A DNA stretch of 64,000 nucleotides, taken from the NCBI RefSeq assembly GCF_003347015.1, contig NZ_PNFB01000001.1, positions 310,001 to 374,000 of the forward strand, given 5' to 3'. This DNA comes from Brachybacterium sp. YJGR34 (GTDB lineage: Bacteria > Actinomycetota > Actinomycetes > Actinomycetales > Dermabacteraceae). Positions 17,761 through 26,075 of this stretch are shown piece after piece. The position numbers were made by a program, and so were the translations under genes. Positions within the stretch are counted from its first letter, which is position 1; the number at the start of each line of letters is the position of its first letter. The notes under the pieces are model-generated. The model saw only the letters and a list, made by a program, of their open reading frames with translations, did not search any database and was not told where the DNA came from.

Positions 17761-18621
17761 ATGGACATCGCCGGAGGGGACATCGTCGTCGGCTACGACG
17801 ACACGACGGCCTCGATCGCGGCCGTGCGCTGGGCCGCCGAGCTCGCCCGCTGCACCGGGTCCGAGCTGCACCTCGTCCATGCCTGGAGCTGGCCCCTGCT
17901 GGGCCAGGGGGTGAGCGGGATCCCCGTCATCGACCCTGCCGGACCTCGCAATCAGGCCAGCCGGCTGCTCGATGATGCCGCGGAGGAGGTCGGCCGCCGC
18001 TTCCCCGACGTCGCCGTGACCACCGAGCTGCGTCCCGGACTGCCGCGCGACGTGCTCGAGGAGATCTCCGAGCGGACGGCGCTGCTGGTCGTGGGCACGC
18101 GTGGCCTGGGCGCCGTGCTCGGCACGCTGCTCGGCTCCGTCTCCCGCGGGATCCTCCACGACGCCGGCTGCCCCGTCGCCGTGATCCGCTCCGCCGAGCA
18201 CCGGGCCGGTCCGGTGCTGGCCGGCTTCGACGGCTCCCCCTCGGCGCGTGAGGCGATCGACGTGGCCGCGGACCTCGCGGCCGCCTGGGACGTGCCGCTC
18301 CGGGTGGTGCACGTCCGCTCCGATGCGCACGCGCCCTACGGGACCGGCGCGGAGGCTTGGAGCGCGGGCAGCCGCTCGCGGGAGGTCCTCGACGAGGGCG
18401 TGGCACGGGCGCTCGCGCGGCACGAGGGGCTCGCCGTCCAGTCGCGCATGCTCGAGGCGCGCAGCGCCGTGGAGGGCCTGCTGGCGGCGGCGGTGGGCGC
18501 GAGGATGCTGGTGATCGGGCATCGCGGACTGAGCAGGGGGCGTTTCGGCTCCACCGCGCACGCGACGGTGCTGCACGCCACCGGGAACGTCACGGTGGTC
18601 CGGCGCGCCTCGCCGGAGTGA
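17761..18621 (+). CDS. Tandem-domain universal stress protein (UspA family)
   Basis: A 286-residue protein of two Usp domains (about 5-140 and 150-286). The first ends with an ATP-binding-type motif G-TR-G-nine residues-GS followed by CPVAVI. In the second the corresponding loop GHRGLSRGRFGST is shorter, so ATP binding there is less certain. GGGAGG at 17747-17752 precedes the ATG at 17761 by 8 nt, and TATCCT at 17718-17723 may be the -10 box. Such proteins are induced by stress or stasis in actinobacteria; no specific role is shown here. Confidence 0.88.
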   Translation: MDIAGGDIVVGYDDTTASIAAVRWAAELARCTGSELHLVHAWSWPLLGQGVSGIPVIDPAGPRNQASRLLDDAAEEVGRRFPDVAVTTELRPGLPRDVLEEISERTALLVVGTRGLGAVLGTLLGSVSRGILHDAGCPVAVIRSAEHRAGPVLAGFDGSPSAREAIDVAADLAAAWDVPLRVVHVRSDAHAPYGTGAEAWSAGSRSREVLDEGVARALARHEGLAVQSRMLEARSAVEGLLAAAVGARMLVIGHRGLSRGRFGSTAHATVLHATGNVTVVRRASPE

Positions 18622-18685
18622 CGTGACTCGCGTCGACGCCCGTCCGGTTTGGACCCCGACCGAGGCGGTGGGTAAGCTGTTCGGC

Positions 18686-18773
18686 GGTAGCGTGTCCGAG
18701 CGGCCGAAGGTGCATCACTCGAAATGATGTGTACGGTAACCCCGTACCGCGGGTTCAAATCCCGCCGCTACCG
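18686..18773 (+). tRNA. tRNA-Ser (anticodon CGA)
   Basis: An 88-nt type II tRNA. Acceptor arms GGTAGCG (18686-18692) and CGCTACC (18766-18772) pair fully, with discriminator G at 18773. Anticodon stem CATCA/TGATG (18713-18717, 18725-18729) encloses loop CTCGAAA with anticodon CGA at 18720-18722. A long variable arm precedes the T arm GCGGG-TTCAAAT-CCCGC (18749-18765). CCA is not encoded. It decodes UCG. Confidence 0.96.
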
Positions 18774-18802
18774 CTCTTGACCAGGGATGACGCCCAGGTC
18801 GC

Positions 18803-18836
18803 CGAAGGCCCCCGCCGATCGTGGCGGGGGCCTTCG
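18803..18836. terminator. Bidirectional hairpin between tRNA-Ser and HPr gene
   Basis: A perfect 14-bp stem CGAAGGCCCCCGCC (18803-18816) with its complement at 18823-18836 and a 6-nt loop. It lies between the plus-strand tRNA and the minus-strand HPr gene, so it can end both transcripts. There is no T-tract, which is common in high-GC actinobacteria. Confidence 0.75.
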
Positions 18837-18857
18837 CGCATCGGCGGTCGCCGAGGG

Positions 18858-19139
18858 TCAGCTCGTCTCGAACTCCTCGTCGAGGTTCTTCTCGAGCACC
18901 GCGGCGAGGGCGTCGAGCGCCTCGTCGGCAGCGTCCCCCTCGGCGCGGAGCGTGACCTCCTCGCCGTGGCCGACGTCCAGCGTGAGCAGCATGAGGATGC
19001 TCGACGCCTTCACGGGCGCGGCCTCCGCCGTCTCGATGGTGACGAGGACGGGCTGCTCGCTGGCGGCCTGGGAGAAGATCGCGGCCGGGCGGGCATGGAG
19101 CCCGCTGGTGCTCGCGACCGTCACGGTACGTGCTGGCAT
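18858..19139 (-). CDS. ptsH: HPr family phosphocarrier protein
   Basis: Phosphorelay protein of the PTS, 93 residues, passing phosphate from Enzyme I to EIIA proteins. The active-site His lies in TSGLHARPA (His15) and the regulatory-site-like Ser in VKASSILMLL. AGAAAGG precedes the ATG. It is a single gene flanked by a terminator hairpin. Enzyme I is not in the window; a lone EIIA is encoded near 61 kb. Confidence 0.94.
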   Translation of the reverse strand: MPARTVTVASTSGLHARPAAIFSQAASEQPVLVTIETAEAAPVKASSILMLLTLDVGHGEEVTLRAEGDAADEALDALAAVLEKNLDEEFETS

Positions 19140-19244
19140 CTCGTACGCCTTTCTGGACCTGGGGGTCTCAGCGTAACCTCGTGCGGCCGACGGCGGGAAT
19201 CCGGCCGCCGCGGGCGGGGGCGGCCCCTCCCGCGGCGACGCCGA

Positions 19245-20108
19245 TCAGCGGAAACCGCCGACCACACCGGGGCTGTCATAGCCCGCCATGCCCGGGGGCA
19301 TGGCCTGGAGGCTCGTGGGACCCAGCGCGCCGCGCCCGGCATCGGTCAGCGCGAACCAGGCGATCATGTCCGGGCCCGGTGTCCGCCCACCGATGGCCGT
19401 CCAGGTGGTGCCGATGTGCTCGACCACCGTCTCCAGCCCCAGGTCCCAGGGGGTGAAGCGGCCCTCCGCGACGAATCCCGCCTGCAGCTCACCGCGCGCC
19501 AGCATCCGGGCCAGCAGCGCCGGCCCCCGCCGTTCGAACTCGGCGTCCTCGAGCGCGCCGTCCTGGGCGAGCAGCGTCACCACGTGCCCCGGATGCAGAC
19601 ACTGGTCCCGGCCCAGCTCGAGCAGGCGCTGCTCGATCCGGCTGGGAGCGGAGCCGGCGTGCTCGGCCAGGGCCTCGGGGGTCGCGTGCCGCAGCGGGCC
19701 GGCGGGCTGATCGGAGACCTCGCCGTCGGCGGCGAGCTGCAGCATCGCGCCGCGGGGACCCGAGAGCACCCAGCGGGGGTCGGTGCTCAGCTGCAGCGGC
19801 CCCCGGGACGAGGCCAGCGTCAGCACGAGCCGGCCGTCCGCCTCCGCCGCGGCGGCGGTGATGCGCGCCGCCACCACGCGCTCGTCGCGCAGGCCGACGG
19901 CGTCGGCCCCGTCGGCCGCGGGCGGGGGACCGCCGGGCCGTCGGAGCTCCTGGATCCGCGAGTGCAGCACCCAGCCGCGCGCCGTCACGGTCCACGTGCC
20001 GCGGGAGGCGACCCGCGTGTGGACGACGGTCTGCCCGCGCAGGGCGGCGAGCATCGGATGGTCGCCGAGCGGTGGGCGCGCGGTCAGCCCGGTCAGGAAC
20101 GAGCGCAT
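19245..20108 (-). CDS. Conserved hypothetical protein
   Basis: A 287-residue protein from the ATG at 20108; a GTG at 20126 would add six residues. CAGGA lies just upstream of the ATG. I recognise no family. The N-terminal half looks beta-rich (around GTWTVTARGWVLHSRIQELR). The C-terminal half contains a helical segment and ends MPPGMAGYDSPGVVGGFR. There is no signal peptide or membrane segment. It is divergent from a TetR regulator, which might control it, but that is only a guess from position. Confidence 0.6.
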   Translation of the reverse strand: MRSFLTGLTARPPLGDHPMLAALRGQTVVHTRVASRGTWTVTARGWVLHSRIQELRRPGGPPPAADGADAVGLRDERVVAARITAAAAEADGRLVLTLASSRGPLQLSTDPRWVLSGPRGAMLQLAADGEVSDQPAGPLRHATPEALAEHAGSAPSRIEQRLLELGRDQCLHPGHVVTLLAQDGALEDAEFERRGPALLARMLARGELQAGFVAEGRFTPWDLGLETVVEHIGTTWTAIGGRTPGPDMIAWFALTDAGRGALGPTSLQAMPPGMAGYDSPGVVGGFR

Positions 20109-20145
20109 GCCGCCATCCTGCCGCACGGCACGGAGGGCGCGTGGC

Positions 20146-20151
20146 TACGAT
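20146..20151 (+). promoter_or_regulatory. Putative -10 box of leaderless TetR gene
   Basis: TACGAT ends 6 nt before the ATG at 20158. No ribosome site lies between, so a leaderless transcript is likely. Confidence 0.5.
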
Positions 20152-20157
20152 GGCGCA

Positions 20158-20829
20158 ATGTCTACGACGTCGCACCGTGCCCCGGACCCGCGCCCCGCGA
20201 GGACTCGGGCGGCGATCTTCGCCGCCGCCCGTGAGCTGAGCGCTTCCGACGGCGAGGTGACGGTCCACGCCCTCGCCCAGCGCGCGGGGGTGAGCCGGGC
20301 GGCGTTCTACACCCACTTCTCCGGCCTCGACGAGCTGGCCGGGGCGATGTTCCAGCGACTGTTCGACGCCGTGCACGTGCAGAGCCGGGAGGCGAACGAG
20401 CAGGGGCAGAGCACGCCGGAGATGATCCGCTTCGGCTTCGGGGCGATGGTCGCGTACGTCGAGCAGCACCACGCCTTCCTGCGCGGCGCCCAGGACTGGA
20501 AGTTCTCGCACCGCACCTACATGACCCTCGTGGACACCCTCACGGACCTCCATGCCCAGGCGCTGTCCGCGATCGGCGAGGCGATGCCCGCGCACCTGGA
20601 CCGCCCGGCGGCCGCGCGCTGGATCACCGGCGGAGAGCTGGCCCTGATCGACCACTGGCTGAGGGAGACCGAGCAGGCCGCGCGCGACGGGCAGGCCCTG
20701 GACGCGACGCCGCTGCTGCGCTCGATGCTCGAGACCGCCCCGCCCTGGTACACGGGCCTGGACCCGGAGGATCCCTTGGACGTCGCGCAGCTGATGGAGG
20801 CCAGCCGGGCACTCAGGACCGACGGCTGA
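20158..20829 (+). CDS. TetR/AcrR family transcriptional regulator
   Basis: A 223-residue regulator. The N-terminal DNA-binding domain (about 12-60) reads RAAIFAAARELSASDGEVTV, then ALAQRAGVSRAAFYTHFSGL, the classic TetR helix-turn-helix. The C-terminal ligand or dimer domain includes a region similar to TetR_C proteins with FGAMVAYVEQHHAFLRG. Start chosen at 20158 on domain position and the -10 box spacing. Effector and targets are unknown. Confidence 0.9.
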   Translation: MSTTSHRAPDPRPARTRAAIFAAARELSASDGEVTVHALAQRAGVSRAAFYTHFSGLDELAGAMFQRLFDAVHVQSREANEQGQSTPEMIRFGFGAMVAYVEQHHAFLRGAQDWKFSHRTYMTLVDTLTDLHAQALSAIGEAMPAHLDRPAAARWITGGELALIDHWLRETEQAARDGQALDATPLLRSMLETAPPWYTGLDPEDPLDVAQLMEASRALRTDG

Positions 20830-20850
20830 CCGGTCGGTCGTCCCCGCCGT

Positions 20851-22209
20851 TCAGCAGCTGCCCACCAGGCGCAGCAGGACCCGGGCCCCGAAGCGGACCG
20901 CCTCGACGGGCACCCGCTCGTCCACCCCGTGGAAGAGCGGCGCGAAGTCGAGATCGGCGGGCAGCTGCAGCGGGGCGAAGCCGTAGCCGGAGATGCCCAG
21001 GCTGCTGAGGGGCTTGTTGTCGGTGCCGGCGCTGAGGCAGTAGGGGAGCACGCGGGCGCCCGGGTCCTCCGCCTCGATCGCCCCGGTCATGGCGTCGACC
21101 AGCGCCCCCTCGCGCGGGGAGTCCACCGAGACGCCGAGGTGGTCGACGATCACCTCGACCTGCTCGCCGCTGAGCTCGTCCAGCAGGGCGAGCAGCGCGT
21201 CCTGGTGGCCCGGGAGGAAGCGGCAGTCGAAGCCGGCCTCCGCGGTCTGGGGGATGACGTTGACCTTGTAGCCGCCGTCGAGCATGGTCAGGTTCGCGGA
21301 GTCGCGCAGGGTCCCGGCCACGAAGTGGCGGGCGCCGCCGGCGAGCGGCAGGAAGGACGCGATGTCCTCCTCGTCCCAGCCCTGCCCGGTGATCTCGGTG
21401 ATGCCGTCGAACAGGGCGCGCACGCTGGCGATGTACTCGGTGGGGAAGTCGTGCTCGTCGATCGCGGTGATCGCGCGGGCCAGGCGCACGATGGCGTTCT
21501 CGTCGTTGGGCACTGAGCCGTGCCCGGCGCGGCCGGTGGCGCGCAGCCGGCCCCAGGCCAGGCCCTTCTCCGCGGTCTGGACGAGATAGGCGCGCACGTC
21601 CTCGCCGGTGTCCTTCTCCGGCAGCGTGATCGAGTAGCCGCCCACCTCGCTGATCGCCTCGGTGAACCCGTCGAAGACCTCCGGATGGTGCTCGACGATC
21701 CACTGGGCGCCCCACACGCTGCCGTTCTCCTCGTCGGCGAAGAAGCCGAACAGCAGGTCCCGCGGCGGGACCTGGCCGGTCCGGGCGAGATGCCGGGCGA
21801 GCGCCAGGATCATCCCCACCATGTCCTTCATGTCCACGGCGCCGCGCCCGTGGATCATCCCGTCGATGATCTCCGCGCCGAAGGGGTCCACGGACCAGTC
21901 CTCGGCGCGGGCGGGGACCACGTCGAGGTGGCCGTGGAGGATGAGGCCGCCGCGCTCGCGATCCGCCCCGGGGATCCGGGCCAGGACGCTGGGGCGGCCC
22001 GGGGCGGACTCGATCACCTGCGGCGAGAGGCCCACCTCCTGCAGCCGTGCCACCACGTACTGGGCCGCCTCCGTCTCCCCGCGGCCCCAGGTGGCGGGAT
22101 CGTTGCCGCCGAAGTTCGTGGTGTCGATGCGGATCAGCTCGCGCGTGAAGCGCACCGCCTCGTCCTGCAGCAGGGCGAGCTCCTCGGCGGTGGGGGCGGC
22201 GACGGGCAT
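20851..22209 (-). CDS. M20 family metallopeptidase/deacylase
   Basis: Zinc-dependent M20/M25/M40 hydrolase, 452 residues. Metal ligands are seen in HGHLDVV (His94, Asp96), GAVDMKDM (Asp126 region), and ADEENGS (catalytic Glu160, metal Glu161), with a final His in the C-terminal lobe near FAPLFHGVDE. A lid domain with GRAGHGSVPND lies in the middle. AGGAGG lies 7 nt before the ATG at 22209, favouring this over an upstream start. Substrates in the family range from dipeptides to acyl amino acids, and the sequence does not decide between them. Confidence 0.9.
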   Translation of the reverse strand: MPVAAPTAEELALLQDEAVRFTRELIRIDTTNFGGNDPATWGRGETEAAQYVVARLQEVGLSPQVIESAPGRPSVLARIPGADRERGGLILHGHLDVVPARAEDWSVDPFGAEIIDGMIHGRGAVDMKDMVGMILALARHLARTGQVPPRDLLFGFFADEENGSVWGAQWIVEHHPEVFDGFTEAISEVGGYSITLPEKDTGEDVRAYLVQTAEKGLAWGRLRATGRAGHGSVPNDENAIVRLARAITAIDEHDFPTEYIASVRALFDGITEITGQGWDEEDIASFLPLAGGARHFVAGTLRDSANLTMLDGGYKVNVIPQTAEAGFDCRFLPGHQDALLALLDELSGEQVEVIVDHLGVSVDSPREGALVDAMTGAIEAEDPGARVLPYCLSAGTDNKPLSSLGISGYGFAPLQLPADLDFAPLFHGVDERVPVEAVRFGARVLLRLVGSC

Positions 22210-22267
22210 GCGGGGTCCTCCTGGTGGGTCGGCGGCCCTCACCGTACCCCGGCCCCGGAGAGGCAGG

Positions 22268-22759
22268 TCAGGACGAGGAACCCTCGAGATGCGCGCGCAT
22301 GAACCACTGGAACTTCTCGAGACCGCGGGTCTGCTCGATGAGGATGTCCTCGGTGAGCGGATCCAGCTCGCCGGCGAGGGTGATCGCCTTGCGGTTCGAG
22401 GCGATCACGCCGTCGTAGACCTGATCGAGGGCGCGCAGATGATCCTGGGTATCGGCCTTGCCCAGGTCGTAGTCCTGCCAGCCGCGCTCGGCGACGAGCC
22501 GACCGGGGGTGCCCACGGGCGAGCCGCCGAGCTGCGCGATCCGCTCGGCGAGGTCGTCGGCGTCGCCGCGGACCTCCTCGACCTGCGGGTCGAGCATCTC
22601 GTGGACCGCGATGAAGCGCGGGCCGGTGACGTTCCAATGAGCGTGCTTGAGGGTGAGCTGGAGGTCGTTCATCGCGTGCAGACGCTCCTGCAGCGCCTCG
22701 ACGAGGCGGCGGGAGTCGTCGGCGCCGAGTCCGGGGATGGTGTAGGCGAGGTCGGCCAT
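22268..22759 (-). CDS. dps: Dps family DNA-binding ferritin-like protein
   Basis: A 163-residue ferritin-like protein that stores iron with peroxide and protects DNA. The ferroxidase signature is present: LKHAHWNVTGPRFIAVHEML near 37-56 and EEVRGDADDLAERI near 61-74, the expected inter-subunit ligands. The family usually has 12 subunits. AGGAGGAG precedes the ATG. It is a single gene, divergent from an unknown 299-residue protein. No peroxide-regulator box was identified. Confidence 0.93.
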   Translation of the reverse strand: MADLAYTIPGLGADDSRRLVEALQERLHAMNDLQLTLKHAHWNVTGPRFIAVHEMLDPQVEEVRGDADDLAERIAQLGGSPVGTPGRLVAERGWQDYDLGKADTQDHLRALDQVYDGVIASNRKAITLAGELDPLTEDILIEQTRGLEKFQWFMRAHLEGSSS

Positions 22760-22881
22760 GTCTTCTCCTCCTGAGATCGGTCGTGCCCCGATGCTTGCAC
22801 TTCTCCGTCCGGACCGGAAGGGTCCCGCGGCCCGCTCGTCCGTACGATGGAGGGGTCGCCCACCCCGCAGGAGGCAGGACC

Positions 22882-23781
22882 ATGAAGCCGATCGCCACGC
22901 TCCGGGAGCAGATCGCGTCCGTTCCCGCTCTCGCCCGCCGCCGCTCGGCCGCGGCGACCGCTCGGTCGAGGGTGGTGTCCGACGCCCGCGCGGTCGCGCC
23001 GGAGATCCCGCGCGACGCCGATGCCGGTCACCTGCTGCGCGCCGCCCGGCGGCTCATGCGCCGCGCCGCGCAGGACGAGTTCGCCCGCGAGGGCATCGAG
23101 CAGGTGCGGCTGCCGGAGGACTCCGGGCGCACCGCGCTGCGCCGCGCGGACGTCCCCGGGGAGGCGAGCTTCCAGGCCTTCGTCGAGGACGTGCTGAGCG
23201 CCGTGGTGATCGCCCCCAGCACCCTGGAGCGGGACGACGCCGCGGATCTGCGCCGGGCGCGCAGCTCCTCGGACGCCTACGGTCTCTCGCCCGAGGTCGC
23301 CGCGGATCTGGCCTCCTTCCTGCTGGGGCGGGCCTACGCCCTGGACGCGCTCGATGCGCCGGAGGAGATCGAGGCGCTGGAGCAGAGCGCGGGGGACCTC
23401 GAGCGCTTCCTCGAGCAGCAGGCGGAGATCATCCGCGAGGACGTCCGCACGACGCTGGTGCGGCAGGTGCGGGTGCCCCTCGAGCTCCGGGCCGCCCGCG
23501 AGCGCCATGCGCGGATCGGCCGCGGGGAGTCGCCGGAGCCGGAGGGCGCCTCGCCCCAGGGCGGGCCGACGGACCGTGACGCCACCGAGGCGGACCGGGC
23601 GGGCTTCTCCCAGCGCGCCCAGGCCGCCTTCGACTTCGCCCAGTCCGAGGCCGGTCGGGCGGCCTTCAGCGTGCTGCGCTCCGGCGCGGGGAAGGCCTAC
23701 GGGAAGTACGGCCACCGGGAGGGCGAGGGGCGGTCCGGCGGCTCGGGGTCCTCGGCCCCGCGCACCCCGCCGCCGTCCTGA
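22882..23781 (+). CDS. Hypothetical protein, actinobacterial
   Basis: A 299-residue protein I do not recognise. It starts at the ATG 22882 with GCAGGAGG upstream and TACGAT (22843-22848) as a possible -10 box. It is rich in Ala, Arg and Glu and looks mostly helical, with charged helices around IEALEQSAGDLERFLEQQAE. The last 40 residues are a Gly/Ser/Pro-rich tail. No signal peptide or membrane helix is seen. It lies divergent from dps and convergent with sufE. Confidence 0.6.
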   Translation: MKPIATLREQIASVPALARRRSAAATARSRVVSDARAVAPEIPRDADAGHLLRAARRLMRRAAQDEFAREGIEQVRLPEDSGRTALRRADVPGEASFQAFVEDVLSAVVIAPSTLERDDAADLRRARSSSDAYGLSPEVAADLASFLLGRAYALDALDAPEEIEALEQSAGDLERFLEQQAEIIREDVRTTLVRQVRVPLELRAARERHARIGRGESPEPEGASPQGGPTDRDATEADRAGFSQRAQAAFDFAQSEAGRAAFSVLRSGAGKAYGKYGHREGEGRSGGSGSSAPRTPPPS

Positions 23782-23788
23782 GGACCGG

Positions 23789-24241
23789 TCAGAGCCCGGC
23801 CTTCGCCGCGAGCTGGCGCTTGATGCGCACGAGCATGCCGGCCATGCCGTTCAGGCGCAGCGGGCTGACCACCTCGGCGAGGCCCAGGGATCCCGTCACG
23901 GACTCCGGGGTCTCGAGCACCTCGCCGACGGTGCGGCCGTCGAGGGCCTCGGCGAGGATCGCGGCGAAGCCGCGGGTGGTCGGCGCCTCCTGCGGCGCGG
24001 AGAAGAACAGACGCGCCGTCGCCCCGCGGCCCTCGCCGTCCACCTCGGTGATCAGGAAGATCGGCGACTGGCACTCGGGCACCGGCTCGAGCAGCTCGGG
24101 GTGCTCCGCGTAGCGCTCCGGGAGCTCGGGCAGGGACTGGGAGAACTCCAGCAGCAGCTGGAGACGGTCCCGTCCCCCCAGGGCGTGGAAGTCCTCGGCG
24201 ATCTCGGTGAACGCCGGAGGCAGTGCGGTCTCCTCGCTCAT
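23789..24241 (-). CDS. SufE-like Fe-S cluster assembly protein
   Basis: A 150-residue SufE-family sulfur acceptor. The active-site Cys57 is in [10 protein letters not shown], and [20 protein letters not shown] is family-typical. It accepts persulfide sulfur from a cysteine desulfurase. It is translationally coupled to the upstream sulfurtransferase gene through an ATGA overlap at 24238-24241, so sulfur from thiosulfate or mercaptopyruvate may be part of its supply. That link is inference from the operon. Confidence 0.9.
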   Translation of the reverse strand: MSEETALPPAFTEIAEDFHALGGRDRLQLLLEFSQSLPELPERYAEHPELLEPVPECQSPIFLITEVDGEGRGATARLFFSAPQEAPTTRGFAAILAEALDGRTVGEVLETPESVTGSLGLAEVVSPLRLNGMAGMLVRIKRQLAAKAGL

Positions 24242-25143
24242 CGGGCGGGGACCTCGCCGGGCTCGGTGCCCACGGCGATCGGCAGGCGCACGCCGTTGCC
24301 CCACTCGGTCCAGGAGCCGTCGTAGTTGCGCACGTTCTCGAAGCCCAGCAGGTGGGTGAGCACGAACCAGGTGTGGGCGGAGCGCTCGCCGATGCGGCAG
24401 TACACGATGGTCGGCTCGGCGGCCTCGAAGCCGAGCTCCTCGCGGTAGATCGCCTCCAGCTCCGCACGGGAGCGGAAGCGGCCGTCCTCGGCGGCGGCGC
24501 GCGCCCAGGGGACGGAGCGGGCGGTGGGGATGTGCCCGCCGCGGATGGTTCCCTCCTGGGGGTAGTCCGGCATGTGGGTGCGCTCGCCGGAGTACTCCTG
24601 CGGGGAGCGCACGTCGATCAGAGGCCCGCCCAGGGTGGTCAGCACATCCTCGCGGAAGGCGCGCAGCGGGGCGTCCTCGCGGGCGATCACGGGGTATCCG
24701 CTGGTGGGGGTCGGGCGGCCCGCGTCCGCGGTGGTCATCGCGCGGCCCTCGGCCTGCCACGCGGCGCGGCCGCCGTCGAGCAGGCGCACATCGGCGTGGC
24801 CGAACAGCGCGAAGACCCACAGGGCGTAGGCGGCCCACCAGTTGGACTTGTCGCCGTAAAGCACCACGGTGGTCTCGGGCGTGATGCCGGAGGCGTCCAT
24901 GAGGCGGGCGAAGCCCTCGCCGTCGACGTAGTCGCGGGTGACGGGATCGTTGAGGTCCAGGTGCCAGTCGATCTTCACCGCCCCGGGGATGTGGCCGGTC
25001 TCGTAGAGCAGCACGTCCTCGTCGGACTCGACGACGACCAGGCCGTCGGTGCCGAGGTGGTCCTCGAGCCACTGCGTGGTCACGAGCTTCTCGGGATGGG
25101 CGTACTCCTGCAGGGCAGGGCTCGGGTCAGCAGGAATGGTCAT
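24238..25143 (-). CDS. Sulfurtransferase (two-domain rhodanese, SseA/CysA type)
   Basis: A 301-residue tandem rhodanese. Only the C-terminal domain has the active loop CRIGERS with Cys249; the N-terminal domain is the usual inactive copy. The loop sequence resembles actinobacterial thiosulfate:cyanide sulfurtransferases more than mercaptopyruvate enzymes, which commonly have CGSGVTA. The ATG at 25143 has AGAGGTG upstream. It forms a two-gene operon with sufE. Confidence 0.9.
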   Translation of the reverse strand: MTIPADPSPALQEYAHPEKLVTTQWLEDHLGTDGLVVVESDEDVLLYETGHIPGAVKIDWHLDLNDPVTRDYVDGEGFARLMDASGITPETTVVLYGDKSNWWAAYALWVFALFGHADVRLLDGGRAAWQAEGRAMTTADAGRPTPTSGYPVIAREDAPLRAFREDVLTTLGGPLIDVRSPQEYSGERTHMPDYPQEGTIRGGHIPTARSVPWARAAAEDGRFRSRAELEAIYREELGFEAAEPTIVYCRIGERSAHTWFVLTHLLGFENVRNYDGSWTEWGNGVRLPIAVGTEPGEVPAR

Positions 25144-25280
25144 CGGTTCACCTCTCGACGGTCGGGGCGCGCGGCGTGCCCCTCCAGTCTGTCACCGCGG
25201 CGCGGCCGATGCCCGCCCGCTTCGCCCCGGGCGAAGCCGGAGTGGGTCGCGAGTCCGGGCTGGGCGAGGGCGTGTCGATG

Positions 25281-25351
25281 ACGATCACTGTCGGAATATG
25301 GACAGGCGGGGCGTATAGGGGCCTGCCTGGCCGCATTCCGACAGTGATCGT
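25281..25351. repeat. 17-bp perfect inverted repeat with 37-nt spacer
   Basis: Left arm ACGATCACTGTCGGAAT (25281-25297) and right arm ATTCCGACAGTGATCGT (25335-25351) are exact reverse complements. Inside lies a weaker pair, CAGGC (25303-25307) with GCCTG (25321-25325). As DNA it could form a cruciform and as RNA a long stem. It may be a terminator, a protein-binding site or a small palindromic mobile element. The window contains no second copy that I noticed. Confidence 0.8.
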
Positions 25352-25451
25352 GAAGGACGGGCGCCGAAGGCGCCGCGGGGTCCGCGCGCCGAGGCGTCGA
25401 CGGCGCGAGGGACCGCACGGCGCGCCTCTTCCCTCTGTGACGCAGGACTCC

Positions 25452-25457
25452 TACCGT
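25452..25457 (+). promoter_or_regulatory. Putative -10 box of leaderless VOC gene
   Basis: TACCGT ends 6 nt before the ATG at 25464, with no ribosome site in the gap. Confidence 0.5.
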
Positions 25458-25463
25458 GGCCCC

Positions 25464-25886
25464 ATGGACACCACGGAGCTGGACCCCGTCATCCCCACTC
25501 TCGATCTCATCGTCCTGGACTGCCCCGATGCCCTCGCTCTCGCGACCTTCTACGCGAAGCTGCTGACCTGGCGCGTGGAGGAGGGCAGCGACGCCGACTG
25601 GGCGCAGCTGGTCCCGCCGCGCGGCGGGCACACCCCCGAGAACCCCGAGGGCGAGGCCACCCTCGCCTTCCAGCGCATCGACGACTACCGGGCGCCCACC
25701 TGGCCCGCCGGCGCGCACCCGCAGCAGTTCCACCTCGACCTCGCCGTCTCGGACATCGACGGGGCGGAGCCCCGTGCCCTCGCCCTCGGCGCCGTGGTCC
25801 ACGAGCACCAACCCTCCGCCTCGGGCAGCTTCCGGGTCTACCTCGACCCGGCCGGTCACCCCTTCTGCCTCTGCCGCGCCGCCTGA
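25464..25886 (+). CDS. VOC family protein (glyoxalase/bleomycin-resistance fold)
   Basis: A 140-residue two-module VOC protein. The N-terminal module has LDCPDALALATFYAKLLTW and the C-terminal module QQFHLDLAVSDIDGAEPRAL, then SFRVYLDPAGHPFCLC. The pattern matches glyoxalase-like domain proteins of actinobacteria, most of which have no known substrate. The His of FHLD and the acidic residues near the second module could bind metal. Start chosen at the ATG 25464 because it begins the fold and follows the -10 box. Confidence 0.85.
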   Translation: MDTTELDPVIPTLDLIVLDCPDALALATFYAKLLTWRVEEGSDADWAQLVPPRGGHTPENPEGEATLAFQRIDDYRAPTWPAGAHPQQFHLDLAVSDIDGAEPRALALGAVVHEHQPSASGSFRVYLDPAGHPFCLCRAA

Positions 25887-26035
25887 TCGACGTGCTGGCG
25901 AGGGACGAGCCGGTAGGAGATCAGGCAGTGGACACCGCCTGAGAGGGCGCCGACCGGACGATGAACAGCACGCCGCGCGCTGTTCGTCGGTCGGTCATCC
26001 CCTCGTCCCCGGCTCGTGGCACGGGCTCCCTAGCG

Positions 26036-26049
26036 TGGGAGCGCTTCCA
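26036..26049 (+). promoter_or_regulatory. LacI-family-type operator upstream of phosphodiesterase gene
   Basis: TGGGAGCGCTTCCA is a 14-bp dyad with one mismatched pair, close to the TGGGAGCGCTCCCA sites bound by LacI-type repressors of actinobacterial sugar genes. TAGCGT at 26031-26036 is a likely -10 box, so the dyad covers the start of transcription. No LacI gene is in the window. Confidence 0.55.
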
Positions 26050-26075
26050 CACCACGCCCACCCGAGGAGTCCTCC

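Larger units (their letters stand above)
25144..25463. other. Intergenic region with a long palindrome
   Basis: No gene is supported across these 320 nt. They hold the ribosome site and promoter region of the minus-strand sulfurtransferase, the long inverted repeat at 25281-25351 and the -10 box of the VOC gene at 25452-25457. In-frame extensions of the VOC gene into this region are compositionally poor. Confidence 0.5.

Noticed and set aside
15996..17783. Minus-strand open frame across the intergenic region and HTH gene
   Set aside because: It is antisense to the HTH gene, has no ribosome site and no family features.
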